Of a DNA stretch of 64,000 bases, positions 34,385 to 42,305 are shown in pieces. The translations under genes and the position numbers were made by a program. Within the stretch, counting starts at the first letter, position 1. Each line of letters begins with the position of its first letter. Source of the DNA: Peristeroidobacter agariperforans (GTDB lineage: Bacteria; Pseudomonadota; Gammaproteobacteria; Steroidobacterales; Steroidobacteraceae); NCBI RefSeq assembly GCF_004138335.1, contig NZ_RYFW01000001.1, positions 2,108,001 to 2,172,000 on the forward strand, written 5' to 3'. Under the pieces are notes generated by a model, which did no database searches, had not been told where the DNA came from, and worked only from the letters and a program-made list of their open reading frames with translations.

Positions 34385-35164
34385 GTGAAGACATTGCTCA
34401 GCTTTGGCATCTTCGTCGCGGTCGTCTATGTCGGCTTGTGTGCCGTGCTGTTCTTCTTTCAGCGCTCGATGATCTATTTCCCGCAGCCACGGCCGCACGG
34501 TAAAACATCGGCGACGCTGCCGTTATCCGTGCAGGGGGCGGAGCTGGTCATCAGCGTTCGCGCGCACAACGGGCCGAACGCCATCGTGTACTTCGGCGGC
34601 AACGGCGAGGACGTGACGTACAACCTGCCGTCGTTCTCCGACGCCTTTCCCGACCACGCGCTGTATCTAATGAATTACCGCGGCTATGGCGGCAGCTCGG
34701 GGAGTCCCTCTGAAGCGGCTATTTCGCAGGACGCGCTGGCATTGTTCGACTACGTGCACGCTCGGCATCCCAACATCACCGTCATGGGGCGGAGCCTGGG
34801 TTCCGGTGTCGCCATACGGCTCGCCAGTCAGCGCCCGGCGACCAGGCTGGTGCTGATTACGCCGTTTGCCAGTATTGCCGAGCTTGCGGCCAGCCAGTTT
34901 CCGATGTTTCCCGTGAAGTGGCTGATTCGTGACCGATTTGAATCGTGGCGCCATGCGCCGCTCATCGATGTGCCGACGCTGCTGGTGGTCGCCGAGCACG
35001 ATGAAATTATTCCACGCCCCAGCACGGACGCTTTGTATGCAGCCTTTCGGCCAGGCGTTGCGAGTCAGCGAATCATTCCGGACACCGGCCACAACACAAT
35101 CTCTGCGACTCCGATGTATGTAGAGGCGTTGCAAACTGCGCTTGCTCAAAACAGCGAACAATGA
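34385..35164 (+). CDS. Membrane-anchored alpha/beta hydrolase
   Basis: A 259-residue protein starting at GTG. A single N-terminal helix (GIFVAVVYVGLCAVLFFFQRSMIYFPQP) anchors an alpha/beta hydrolase domain. The nucleophile elbow is GRSLGSG, the acid lies in VAEHDEIIPRP and the histidine in DTGHNTI. It belongs to the family that includes YfhR/BEM46-like proteins, probable esterases or peptidases. The substrate is unknown. It is 3 bases downstream of the nnrU-like gene. A 222-base gap with no evident gene separates it from the ABC exporter. Confidence 0.88.
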   Translation: MKTLLSFGIFVAVVYVGLCAVLFFFQRSMIYFPQPRPHGKTSATLPLSVQGAELVISVRAHNGPNAIVYFGGNGEDVTYNLPSFSDAFPDHALYLMNYRGYGGSSGSPSEAAISQDALALFDYVHARHPNITVMGRSLGSGVAIRLASQRPATRLVLITPFASIAELAASQFPMFPVKWLIRDRFESWRHAPLIDVPTLLVVAEHDEIIPRPSTDALYAAFRPGVASQRIIPDTGHNTISATPMYVEALQTALAQNSEQ

Positions 35165-35386
35165 TTGAATGTTCGCTCTTCTCATTGGCCCGTCGCGAAG
35201 CAAGGAGGGCACCGATGATTCCATTCAGCATGCACCTCCCACCGGTACATACCCGCTAACTCCGGGCTCCCGGTAGAAAAACTGCGGCTTCATCCCCACG
35301 TGGGTCAATTCGGCCTGCTGGGCCCGCCGCCTCCGTCAGGCTCCATCGGCTTCGCAAGGACAGCGCGGTAATCGCGCTGGCTCATC

Positions 35387-37189
35387 ATGGTCAAATCCCG
35401 CGTCGAGGGCTCGCAGGTCCTCCGTAATGTGCTTGTTTTCACGCTCCGGCATTGGGCCGAACGCAAGGGGCTCGTCATCCTCGTGGCTCTGGCCATGGTG
35501 CTGTCGACGGTCACTGAAGTGGTCGTGCCGGTGTATGCCGGCCGGCTCGTCGACGCCCTCGCGCAGGGGCGGGAATTTGCAGACGTCGCGCTTCACTCTT
35601 TCCTGGTCATGGCTGGGTTGGGTTTGGCGATGGTCGCGCTCCGGCATCTGGCCTGGTGGGCCATCGTGCCGCTCACGCTGGGCATGATGCGGAAAATCTC
35701 GCAGGGCGCCTTCCATCGCGTGCAACGTTTCTCGACGGATTGGCACAACAACAGTTTTGCGGGCTCCATCGTGCGAAAGATCACGCGCGGCATGTGGGCG
35801 CTCGACATGATCAACGATGTGCTGCTGCTGGCGCTGTTGCCGTCGTTGGTCGTGCTGGTTGGAACCGTGTTCCTGCTTGGCCAGCGTTGGCCGATCATGG
35901 GTGTAGTGATGGCGCTGGGCTCCATTGCGTACGCAATATTGACGGTGACGCTTGCAACTCGTCTCGTCGCTCCGGCGTCGCGCCTTTCCAATGCCCAGGA
36001 CACGCGCATCGGTGGTGTGCTTGCCGACGCGCTCGGTGGGAACTCGGTCGTGAAATCCTTCGGCGCGGAAGCTCGTGAGGACGCGCGACTCAGCCGGGTC
36101 ATGCACAAATGGTCGCGCCGTACGCATCGCACCTGGATGCTTCACACCTGGAGTGGCACGGGACAGCTGGCGCTGCTTTGGTTCGTTCGCTCGGCCATCA
36201 CCGCGACTGCCTTGTGGTTGTGGTGGCAGGGACGCGCGACGCCAGGTGAGATCACCTATGTGCTGACGACGTACTTCGTCGTGCACGGTTATCTGCGTGA
36301 TATCGGCCAGCACGTTCATCACCTGCAGCGTTCCGTGAACGAAATGGAAGAGATGGTTCAGCTGCACGCGGAGCCCATGGGTGTGGCGGATTCGCCAGGC
36401 GCTCGGCCGCTGCGTATCGATGCGGGCGAGGTGCGGTTCGATCATGTGACGTTCTGTTACGCCGGGCAGCACACGCCGCTGTATCGGGATTTGAACGTGC
36501 GGATCGCGCCGGGCGAGCGCATCGGTCTGGTCGGGCATTCCGGCTCGGGCAAGACCACGTTCGTGAAGCTGATCCAGCGGCTGTACGACGTGACCGAGGG
36601 TCGCGTGCTGATCGATGGGCAGGATGTTATGCACGCCACGCAGGAGTCGTTGCGGTCGCAGATCGCGATCGTGCAGCAGGAGCCCATCCTGTTTCATCGC
36701 AGCCTGGCCGAGAACATCTCGTATGCCCGGCCGGATGCCACGATGGAGGAGATCGAGCGGGCTGCTCGGCTGGCGAATGCTCACGACTTCATCGTGCGTC
36801 TGCCGCGGGGTTATCAGACCCTGGTCGGCGAGCGCGGTGTGAAGCTTTCGGGCGGTGAGCGGCAGCGTGTGGCGCTGGCGCGGGCGTTCCTGGCGGATGC
36901 GCCGATCCTGATTCTCGACGAGGCGACTTCGAGCCTCGACTCGGAATCCGAAGCGCTGATTCAGCAGGCCATGGATCGCTTGATGTCGGGCCGCACGTCC
37001 ATCGTCATCGCGCACCGTCTGTCGACGGTGCGGGCGATGGATCGCATCCTGGTGTTCGAGCACGGCCGCATCGTCGAGGAAGGATCGCACGACGCGCTGC
37101 TACGCCGGTCGCACGGTCACTATCGAAGGCTGTTTGAAAGGCAGTCGGGTGGGGTTGTTGGGGTTTCGCAGGCTCGCGAAGCCAGCTAA
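35387..37189 (+). CDS. ABC exporter, fused permease/ATPase (type I half-transporter)
   Basis: A 600-residue half-transporter. Six membrane helices (about 25-315) precede an ATPase domain with Walker A GHSGSGKTTFV, Q-loop IVQQEPILF, signature LSGGERQRVALARA, Walker B ILILDEATSSLD and H-loop IVIAHRLS. It should function as a homodimer exporting a lipid, peptide or drug from the inner membrane. The family is MsbA/MdlB-like. The gene stands alone, with a 222-base gap before it and a strong palindrome after it, so it is probably monocistronic. Confidence 0.93.
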   Translation: MVKSRVEGSQVLRNVLVFTLRHWAERKGLVILVALAMVLSTVTEVVVPVYAGRLVDALAQGREFADVALHSFLVMAGLGLAMVALRHLAWWAIVPLTLGMMRKISQGAFHRVQRFSTDWHNNSFAGSIVRKITRGMWALDMINDVLLLALLPSLVVLVGTVFLLGQRWPIMGVVMALGSIAYAILTVTLATRLVAPASRLSNAQDTRIGGVLADALGGNSVVKSFGAEAREDARLSRVMHKWSRRTHRTWMLHTWSGTGQLALLWFVRSAITATALWLWWQGRATPGEITYVLTTYFVVHGYLRDIGQHVHHLQRSVNEMEEMVQLHAEPMGVADSPGARPLRIDAGEVRFDHVTFCYAGQHTPLYRDLNVRIAPGERIGLVGHSGSGKTTFVKLIQRLYDVTEGRVLIDGQDVMHATQESLRSQIAIVQQEPILFHRSLAENISYARPDATMEEIERAARLANAHDFIVRLPRGYQTLVGERGVKLSGGERQRVALARAFLADAPILILDEATSSLDSESEALIQQAMDRLMSGRTSIVIAHRLSTVRAMDRILVFEHGRIVEEGSHDALLRRSHGHYRRLFERQSGGVVGVSQAREAS

Positions 37190-37208
37190 AGAAGACCCTC
37201 GCCCCTGG

Positions 37209-37233
37209 CCCCCTCTCCCGATGGGAGAGGGGG
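37209..37233. terminator. Palindrome after the ABC gene, possible bidirectional terminator/REP-like element
   Basis: Perfect 11-bp arms CCCCCTCTCCC and GGGAGAGGGGG are separated by a 3-base GAT loop. T-rich sequence (TCTTTAGTTTTTCCCC) follows 8 bases later on the plus strand. Sequences of the form CCCCTCTCCC...GGGAGAGGGG occur in many copies in several Xanthomonadales-like genomes as intergenic repeats. It could be both a terminator for the convergent ABC and GFA genes and a repeat-family member. Confidence 0.6.
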
Positions 37234-37317
37234 AATTACATCTTTAGTTTTTCCCCTGCAGGGCTGGAGAAAAGATCGACTGCTGCGCAGCCAGTTCGGC
37301 GGGTCGCTCGAGCTATC

Positions 37318-37719
37318 TCAGAGATGGCTCGTAATCGCCGGCGCGTTGTTCCAGTTATCGTGCTTGCCGTCGACGTACACGACCGGCGCAGCCGCCAGCT
37401 CTTCTGGCGTCGCGTCTTCCAGGCAGCCCAGGTTCACGCCATAAACCCGCTGCCCATCGGGCGTGTTGCCGATGCCGAACGAGCGCACGCCGCAATGTTT
37501 GCAAAAGTAATGCTCGTTGCGGCGGGTGTTGAACAAATATTGGGTCAGCTCCGCCTCGCCCGCCAGCAGTCGAAACTGCTCCGGCATCACGATCGCCGGC
37601 CAGAACCGGTTCCTCGCGCAGATCGAGCAATTACAGCGATAAGTCGGCTGCGTGAGATCGATGTCCGCCTCGAACCGCACCGCCCCGCAATGACAGCTGC
37701 CTGAGTATGTTTTGAGCAT
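37318..37719 (-). CDS. GFA/CENP-V-fold zinc protein
   Basis: A 133-residue protein with zinc ligands Cys9 and Cys11 ([10 protein letters not shown]), Cys29, Cys31 and Cys34 (CNCSIC) and Cys73 and Cys76 ([11 protein letters not shown]). It is of the more typical GFA type than the copy at 26098. The family binds Zn and perhaps glutathione adducts; a specific reaction is not established for this protein. It is divergent from a small zinc-ribbon gene across 76 bases. Confidence 0.9.
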   Translation of the reverse strand: MLKTYSGSCHCGAVRFEADIDLTQPTYRCNCSICARNRFWPAIVMPEQFRLLAGEAELTQYLFNTRRNEHYFCKHCGVRSFGIGNTPDGQRVYGVNLGCLEDATPEELAAAPVVYVDGKHDNWNNAPAITSHL

Positions 37720-37795
37720 GGGTCGACGATAGCATGTCGGAGCCAGCTCAAAGTATTAAGCTGCTTGAATCGCCGGTCACTGCCAAGGACAGCTC

Positions 37796-38191
37796 ATGAT
37801 CGACTTCATCTGGAATCTGTTCCAGGACTCCGACATCCAGCGCCTGCGGGCCGAGGCAGAACGACGCGGCGAGCACTCGAGCTCGATGCAAGAGCGTGCG
37901 GCCTCGACCGAAGCGCGGCTGCTCGAGCTGGAACGGCGGCACGAACAGCTGAAGCTGGTCACGTTGTCGCTGTGGCGCCTGCTGAAAGACAAGGTCGACC
38001 TCTCAGACGCCGAGCTCGAGAAATACGTGGCGAGCACGGATTTGCTGGATGGCGTCGCCGACGGGGCGGTGGACCTGAGCAAGGAATTGATCAAGTGCCG
38101 CCACTGCGACCACGTTCATCTCAACACTGCCGTGGTCTGTCCCTTCTGCGGCGCTCGCAGTTCGTCGCGCAACGCGTTCGATGTGACTTAA
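37796..38191 (+). CDS. Small coiled-coil protein with C-terminal zinc ribbon
   Basis: A 131-residue soluble protein. Residues about 10-70 are charged and heptad-like (LRAEAERRGEHSSSMQERAASTEARLLELERRHEQ), forming a probable coiled coil. A C-terminal zinc ribbon uses CRHCDHVHLN and CPFCGARS as two CxxC knuckles. I do not recognise the family. It may be a nucleic-acid or protein adapter. The neighbours (GFA divergent, DUF1203 convergent with a 3-base gap) do not suggest a pathway. Confidence 0.72.
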   Translation: MIDFIWNLFQDSDIQRLRAEAERRGEHSSSMQERAASTEARLLELERRHEQLKLVTLSLWRLLKDKVDLSDAELEKYVASTDLLDGVADGAVDLSKELIKCRHCDHVHLNTAVVCPFCGARSSSRNAFDVT

Positions 38192-38194
38192 CCG

Positions 38195-38662
38195 CTACGC
38201 GCGATCCACCCGGGCGGCGAAACAGCCCCATTTAGCATTGTGAACATGGAGGAAGGCGATGCCCGGCTTGGCGAACATCTGCTCGATGAGTTTTTCGATG
38301 GCGGTGCCGGGGGCCACGTCGGCAGCTTTCATCATGCCGCTGGCCTCGAAGGCGCGCACGGATAACAGGCGAGAACGCATTTGTTGAGGCACTTCGTCGA
38401 TGGCGAGCCGGGCTTCGGTTGCGGCTTCGCGGACGTAGATGGCGTGACGTGAGCGGTAGGGCGTGGCGACGGGCAGGTGCTCGTAGTTCAGCAGGATCAG
38501 CTGCTCGCCGATCTCGGCATCTTGCAGGCTGACGCGGCAGGGAAAGCCGGGGCATTCATCGGCGGTTACCCGAAGCGCGCCTTGGCGTGCCAGTTCTTCA
38601 TCGGACATCGAGAACAAGGGCGAGAACTGGCTCAGCGGCAGTCCAGTGATTTGAAAGCTCAT
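38195..38662 (-). CDS. DUF1203-family protein
   Basis: A 155-residue cytoplasmic protein. The start at 38662 (MSFQITGLPLSQFSPLF) is chosen because it begins the conserved domain. The motifs CPGFPCRVSLQDAEIGE, LLNYEHLPVATPYRSRHAIYV and the C-terminal FLHVHNAKWGCFAARVDR are typical of DUF1203, a compact family with conserved Cys and His residues and no known function. Convergent with the zinc-ribbon gene, and 119 bases divergent from the EamA transporter. Confidence 0.85.
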   Translation of the reverse strand: MSFQITGLPLSQFSPLFSMSDEELARQGALRVTADECPGFPCRVSLQDAEIGEQLILLNYEHLPVATPYRSRHAIYVREAATEARLAIDEVPQQMRSRLLSVRAFEASGMMKAADVAPGTAIEKLIEQMFAKPGIAFLHVHNAKWGCFAARVDRA

Positions 38663-38781
38663 GGTCGGCTCCGGGATTGGCGAACGAGTGCCTACCTTGC
38701 CGTCGCAGTCGTCGCGCGGCACTCCGCTTCTTGCCGACCTTTCTTCGGAGGCCGCCAGCCAGCGCCTGTTAAGATCGCCGC

Positions 38782-39642
38782 ATGCACCCCCTTGCGATTG
38801 CGGCCGTGCTGCTCGCGGCGTTCACTCATGCCACCTGGAATCTGGCCGCCAAGCGCGCCTCGGGCTCGCGCCATTTCGTTTGGTTGTATTCGCTGGGATC
38901 GGTCGTGCTGTACGCGCCGGCGGTGATATGGGTGCTCTCGACCACTCAGCTACAGTTTGCAACAGCCCACTGGGTAGCGTTGTTGATGACGGGCATCCTG
39001 CACATGGGCTATTCGCTCACGCTGCAGGCGGGCTACAGAGTTTCCGATCTGTCGTTGGTGTATCCGCTGGCGCGTGGCACCGGCCCGTTGCTGTCATTCC
39101 TTGCGGCGACCTTCATTCTGCACGAGCCGGCCAATATCTTCTCCGTGCTCGGCGTGTTGCTGATCGTCGGCGGCATTCTGATGGTGTCCGGTCTTGCGAA
39201 CGAAGCTCACAAAGCGCCGCGTGCCGGCATCGCGTTGGGCTTGCTGACCGGCGTGTTCATCGCCGGCTATACGATCAACGACGGCTGGGCGGTGAAGACG
39301 CTCATGTTGTCCCCGTTCGTGATCGACTTCACCGGCAACATGCTCCGCCTCACGGTGCTTGCGCCGATGGCGCTGAGAGATCCGCCTGCGCTGCTCGGCG
39401 AGTGGCGAATGTACCGTACGCCCATTCTCATCGTCGCGGTGCTCGGCCCGCTGGGTTACATCCTGGTGTTGTACGCGATGAAACATGCTCCCATCGGGCA
39501 CGTCGCGCCCATGCGGGAGCTGGCGACGTTGATCGGAACCTACTTCGGCGCTCGTTTACTCAAGGAACAAGTGACGCCGATCCGACTGACGGGAGCCGTG
39601 CTCATCGTCACCGGCGTCATTGCTCTAGCGGTTACCGGCTAG
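38782..39642 (+). CDS. EamA/DMT-family transporter
   Basis: A 286-residue protein with ten predicted membrane helices in two repeats of five. The EamA signatures ATWNLAAKRASGSRH near the N-terminus and SLVYPLARGTGPLLSFLAATF, HVAPMRELATLIGTYFGARLL in the two halves are typical of drug/metabolite transporters of the EamA branch. Substrate unknown. The last 4 bases overlap the convergent MFS gene. A TTAAGAT -10-like element lies about 10 bases upstream of the start. Confidence 0.9.
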   Translation: MHPLAIAAVLLAAFTHATWNLAAKRASGSRHFVWLYSLGSVVLYAPAVIWVLSTTQLQFATAHWVALLMTGILHMGYSLTLQAGYRVSDLSLVYPLARGTGPLLSFLAATFILHEPANIFSVLGVLLIVGGILMVSGLANEAHKAPRAGIALGLLTGVFIAGYTINDGWAVKTLMLSPFVIDFTGNMLRLTVLAPMALRDPPALLGEWRMYRTPILIVAVLGPLGYILVLYAMKHAPIGHVAPMRELATLIGTYFGARLLKEQVTPIRLTGAVLIVTGVIALAVTG

Positions 39643-40802
39643 CAGGTCGCCGCGGCAACTCGCGAGGCGCGCAGTCCTTTGAGCGCCAGCGCAGCTGCGA
39701 GCAGCGGCAATACCGCAGCGACCCAAGGCAGAGCCGGCAATCCGGGGCCATGATCGATCACGGTGCCGCCCAGCCAAGCGCCGAGCGCGTTGCCAAGATT
39801 GAACGCGCCGATATTGAAACTCGACGCGAGGCTCTGGCCGGCCCCGCTGGACTTCTCCAGCACCCACATCTGCAGCGGCGGCACCGTTGCGAATGACGCT
39901 GCGCCGAGCAGGGCGACGAAGATCACCATGGCGATGCTGTCATGAACGGCGAACGTCATCAGCCCCAGCACGGCCGCCAGCATGAGCAGCGAGCCGATCA
40001 GCGTTGCTTCAAGATATCGATCCGCCAGCTTGCCGCCGACGATGTTGCCGACGACCAGGCCGCCGCCGAAGACAAGCATCACCAACGACACAGCCCGCTC
40101 GCTGACGTGCGTGAGCTGAGTCAGCAGTGGCGCAATGTAGGTGAACACAACGAACATGCCGCCGAAGCCGAACACGGTTGTTAGCAATGCCAGCACGACG
40201 GGACCGCGGGCGAGCGCGCGCAGATCGCTGCGCCAGTTACCTTCTTCGATTTGTCCGGCGTCGCGAGGTACGAGCAAGGCGATGACCGCCAGTGCAAAAG
40301 CGCCGATGCCCACGACGGCCCAGAAGGTCGCGCGCCATCCGGCCAACTGACCGAGCCAGGTGCCGAACGGAACGCCGAGCACCGTCGCAATTGTCAGGCC
40401 AGTGAACATGATGGCGATGGCCGACGCGCGCTGTTGAGGCGCGACCAGTTGTGTCGCGACCACCGAGCCGACGCCGAAGAACGTGCCGTGCGCGAATGCG
40501 GTAAGCACGCGGGCGGCTAGCAATCCGAAGTAGGTGGGAGCGATGGCGCAAGCAAGATTGCCGATCGTGAAGATCGCCATCAACGCGAGCAGCGTCGCCT
40601 TGCGGGGCCAGCGAGCAGTGACCACCGTCATGATCGGCGCGCCGGCCATGACGCCGAGTGCGTACCCTGAGATCAACATCCCCGCGGCGGAGATGGACAC
40701 GTTGAGGTCGCCGCTGACTTCCAGCAGCAGTCCCATGATCACGAATTCGGTGACGCCGATTCCGAAGGCGCCGACCGCGAGCGCATACAAGGCGAGAGGC
40801 AT
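39639..40802 (-). CDS. MFS transporter, AraJ/sugar-efflux-like
   Basis: A 387-residue, 12-helix transporter. The start at 40802 (MPLALYALAVGAFGIGVTEFVIMGLL) is the normal N-terminus of the AraJ/YdhP/Cmx group, including the conserved GVTEFVIMGLL. Motif A-like sequence appears as MTVVTARWPRKATLL, and the second half contains GGKLADRYLEAT. It probably exports sugars or drugs by proton antiport. It is divergent from a LysR gene whose product may control it (92-112 bases between starts). Confidence 0.9.
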   Translation of the reverse strand: MPLALYALAVGAFGIGVTEFVIMGLLLEVSGDLNVSISAAGMLISGYALGVMAGAPIMTVVTARWPRKATLLALMAIFTIGNLACAIAPTYFGLLAARVLTAFAHGTFFGVGSVVATQLVAPQQRASAIAIMFTGLTIATVLGVPFGTWLGQLAGWRATFWAVVGIGAFALAVIALLVPRDAGQIEEGNWRSDLRALARGPVVLALLTTVFGFGGMFVVFTYIAPLLTQLTHVSERAVSLVMLVFGGGLVVGNIVGGKLADRYLEATLIGSLLMLAAVLGLMTFAVHDSIAMVIFVALLGAASFATVPPLQMWVLEKSSGAGQSLASSFNIGAFNLGNALGAWLGGTVIDHGPGLPALPWVAAVLPLLAAALALKGLRASRVAAATC

Positions 40803-40914
40803 GACTGTCTCGAGGAGTTTTGAGGAAAGGCAATGATGCGGGCGGCTGCGATTGCTGATAAGAATGTCCGCGTACACGAGCGTCGTGCATTGAATGAACG
40901 AATCGGGCGGCTCC

Positions 40915-41811
40915 ATGGACAATAGAACCGGCGAAATCGAAGCCTTTTTACGCAGTGTCGAGGGCGGCAGCTTCGCCGCGGCGGCCAAAGCCTTGCGGCA
41001 GACACCCTCAGCGGTGAGCCGTAGCGTGGCGCGGCTCGAAGCCCGGCTGGGAGTGCGGTTGCTGACTCGAACGACCCGCTCGCTTGCCGTGACCCCGGAG
41101 GGAGAAAAATTTCGGGTACAGGCGCAAAAGCTGCTGTTGGACCTGGATGAGCTGGAGCGTTCGTTCGCGACCGACAAGAGCGAGCCACGCGGGCGCTTGC
41201 GAGTGAGCGCATCGACGCCGTTTGGAATTCATCGGGTGATACCCGTGTTGCCGGAGTTTCTGCAGCGGTATCCGAAGATCACGGTGGATTTGGCGCTGAC
41301 GGATGCGTTGGTCGATCTGGTCAGCGAACGCACCGATGTCGCGATCCGTCACGGCGCGTTGCGAGATTCATCGCTGCGGGCGCGCAAGCTGGGCAGCAGT
41401 CGCTGGCTCGTCGTCGCTGCGCCGGAATATTTGCAACGTCACGGTACGCCGCAGGCGCCGGCCGATCTGGATCGGCACAATTGCCTGAACTTCAACTACC
41501 GTCGCTCGATCGAAGGCTGGACCTTTCGTGCCGGCCAGCGGAGTAAACAAGTTCACGTCACGGGGAACTTCATAGCGAACTCCGGCGAGTCGCTGCGACT
41601 GATGTGCGTGGGCGGCGCCGGTGTGGCGAGGCTGGCGGATTTTCTCGTTGGAGCCGATGTGCGTGCTGGCCGGCTTGTGCCGCTATTGCAGGATTACATC
41701 AAGGCGGACAGCGAAGATATACATGCGTTGTATATCGGGCATGCGCGCCTGGCGGCGCGAGTCAGAGTCTTTATGGATTTCCTGGTCGAGCGAGTATCCA
41801 TAGCAGACTGA
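40915..41811 (+). CDS. LysR-family transcriptional regulator
   Basis: A 298-residue regulator counted from the ATG at 40915; an ATG at 40894 is also in frame. The winged helix-turn-helix is GGSFAAAAKALRQTPSAVSRSVARLEARLG, followed by the effector domain (RLRVSASTPFGIHRVIPVLPEFLQRYPKITVDLALTDALVDLVSERTDVAIRHG). It is of the DmlR/AaeR-like group, which usually regulates the divergent neighbour. Here that is the AraJ-like MFS pump. No single palindrome stands out in the shared region. Confidence 0.92.
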   Translation: MDNRTGEIEAFLRSVEGGSFAAAAKALRQTPSAVSRSVARLEARLGVRLLTRTTRSLAVTPEGEKFRVQAQKLLLDLDELERSFATDKSEPRGRLRVSASTPFGIHRVIPVLPEFLQRYPKITVDLALTDALVDLVSERTDVAIRHGALRDSSLRARKLGSSRWLVVAAPEYLQRHGTPQAPADLDRHNCLNFNYRRSIEGWTFRAGQRSKQVHVTGNFIANSGESLRLMCVGGAGVARLADFLVGADVRAGRLVPLLQDYIKADSEDIHALYIGHARLAARVRVFMDFLVERVSIAD

Positions 41812-41838
41812 GCCTGCGCCCCCTGCGCCCCCTGCGCC
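41812..41838. repeat. Three 9-bp direct repeats (CCTGCGCC core)
   Basis: Units GCCTGCGCC, CCCTGCGCC and CCCTGCGCC follow each other directly after the LysR stop codon. They are a short tandem array without an evident function. Confidence 0.6.
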
Positions 41839-41865
41839 ATCGATGCCATCGGCCCGGGCCGTTAC

Positions 41866-41906
41866 TACTATACACATAGTATTATTCGTGTACTATGCAC
41901 TTAGTA
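41866..41906. promoter_or_regulatory. Two BlaI/MecI-type operators 25 bp apart
   Basis: Site 1 (41866-41881) is TACTAT-ACAC-ATAGTA, a perfect 6-bp inverted repeat. Site 2 (41891-41906) is TACTAT-GCAC-TTAGTA, the same layout with 5 of 6 arm bases matching. Centres are 25 bp apart. Site 2 ends 15 bases before the start of the BlaI-like gene. Paired dyads with TAC...GTA arms are the known operator type of BlaI and MecI, so autorepression of the BlaI/M56 operon is likely. Confidence 0.8.
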
Positions 41907-41921
41907 GTACGTCGAGGCGCT

Positions 41922-42305
41922 ATGAAGATCTCTCTTGGCAGCAGGGAAAGCGAGGTGATGGACGTGCTGTGGCAGCGCGGGCCGTCGACAGTGAACGAAG
42001 TCTTGAGCGGCTTGAGCGCGAAGCTTGCGTACACGACTGTGCTCACGATTCTGCAGAATCTCGAGTCGAAGAAATGCGTGCGGCACGTTGCCGAAGGCCG
42101 GGCGCATCGTTACGAGGCGGCCGTCAAGCAAGCGGATCTGCGTCGAACGGCCGTGCGGCAACTCACAAAAAAGCTGTTCCGCGGCTCGTCCGAGTTGCTG
42201 CTCGCTCAGCTCGTAGACGACCACGAGCTCTCCAAGGATCAGCTGCAGCGTATTCAAGCGATTCTGGACGAAAACCGCAAAGCAGGCTCGAAAAGGAAGA
42301 CATAA
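41922..42305 (+). CDS. BlaI/MecI/CopY-family repressor
   Basis: A 127-residue winged-helix repressor. The ATG at 41922 (MKISLGSRESEVMDVLWQRG) is the normal family start. The recognition region is LAYTTVLTILQNLESKKCVRHV, followed by the BlaI-type C-terminal dimerisation helices (ADLRRTAVRQLTKKLFRGSSELLLAQLV). In BlaI the repressor is inactivated by cleavage between dimerisation and DNA-binding parts when the membrane sensor fires. The gene is immediately followed by an M56 membrane peptidase (stop TAA, then ATG with no gap). Two operators of the expected form precede it. Confidence 0.93.
   Translation: MKISLGSRESEVMDVLWQRGPSTVNEVLSGLSAKLAYTTVLTILQNLESKKCVRHVAEGRAHRYEAAVKQADLRRTAVRQLTKKLFRGSSELLLAQLVDDHELSKDQLQRIQAILDENRKAGSKRKT

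Noticed and set aside
35336-37090. 584-residue minus-strand open frame opposite the ABC exporter
   Set aside because: All Walker and signature motifs lie on the plus strand; the minus frame is His/Arg-rich shadow sequence.
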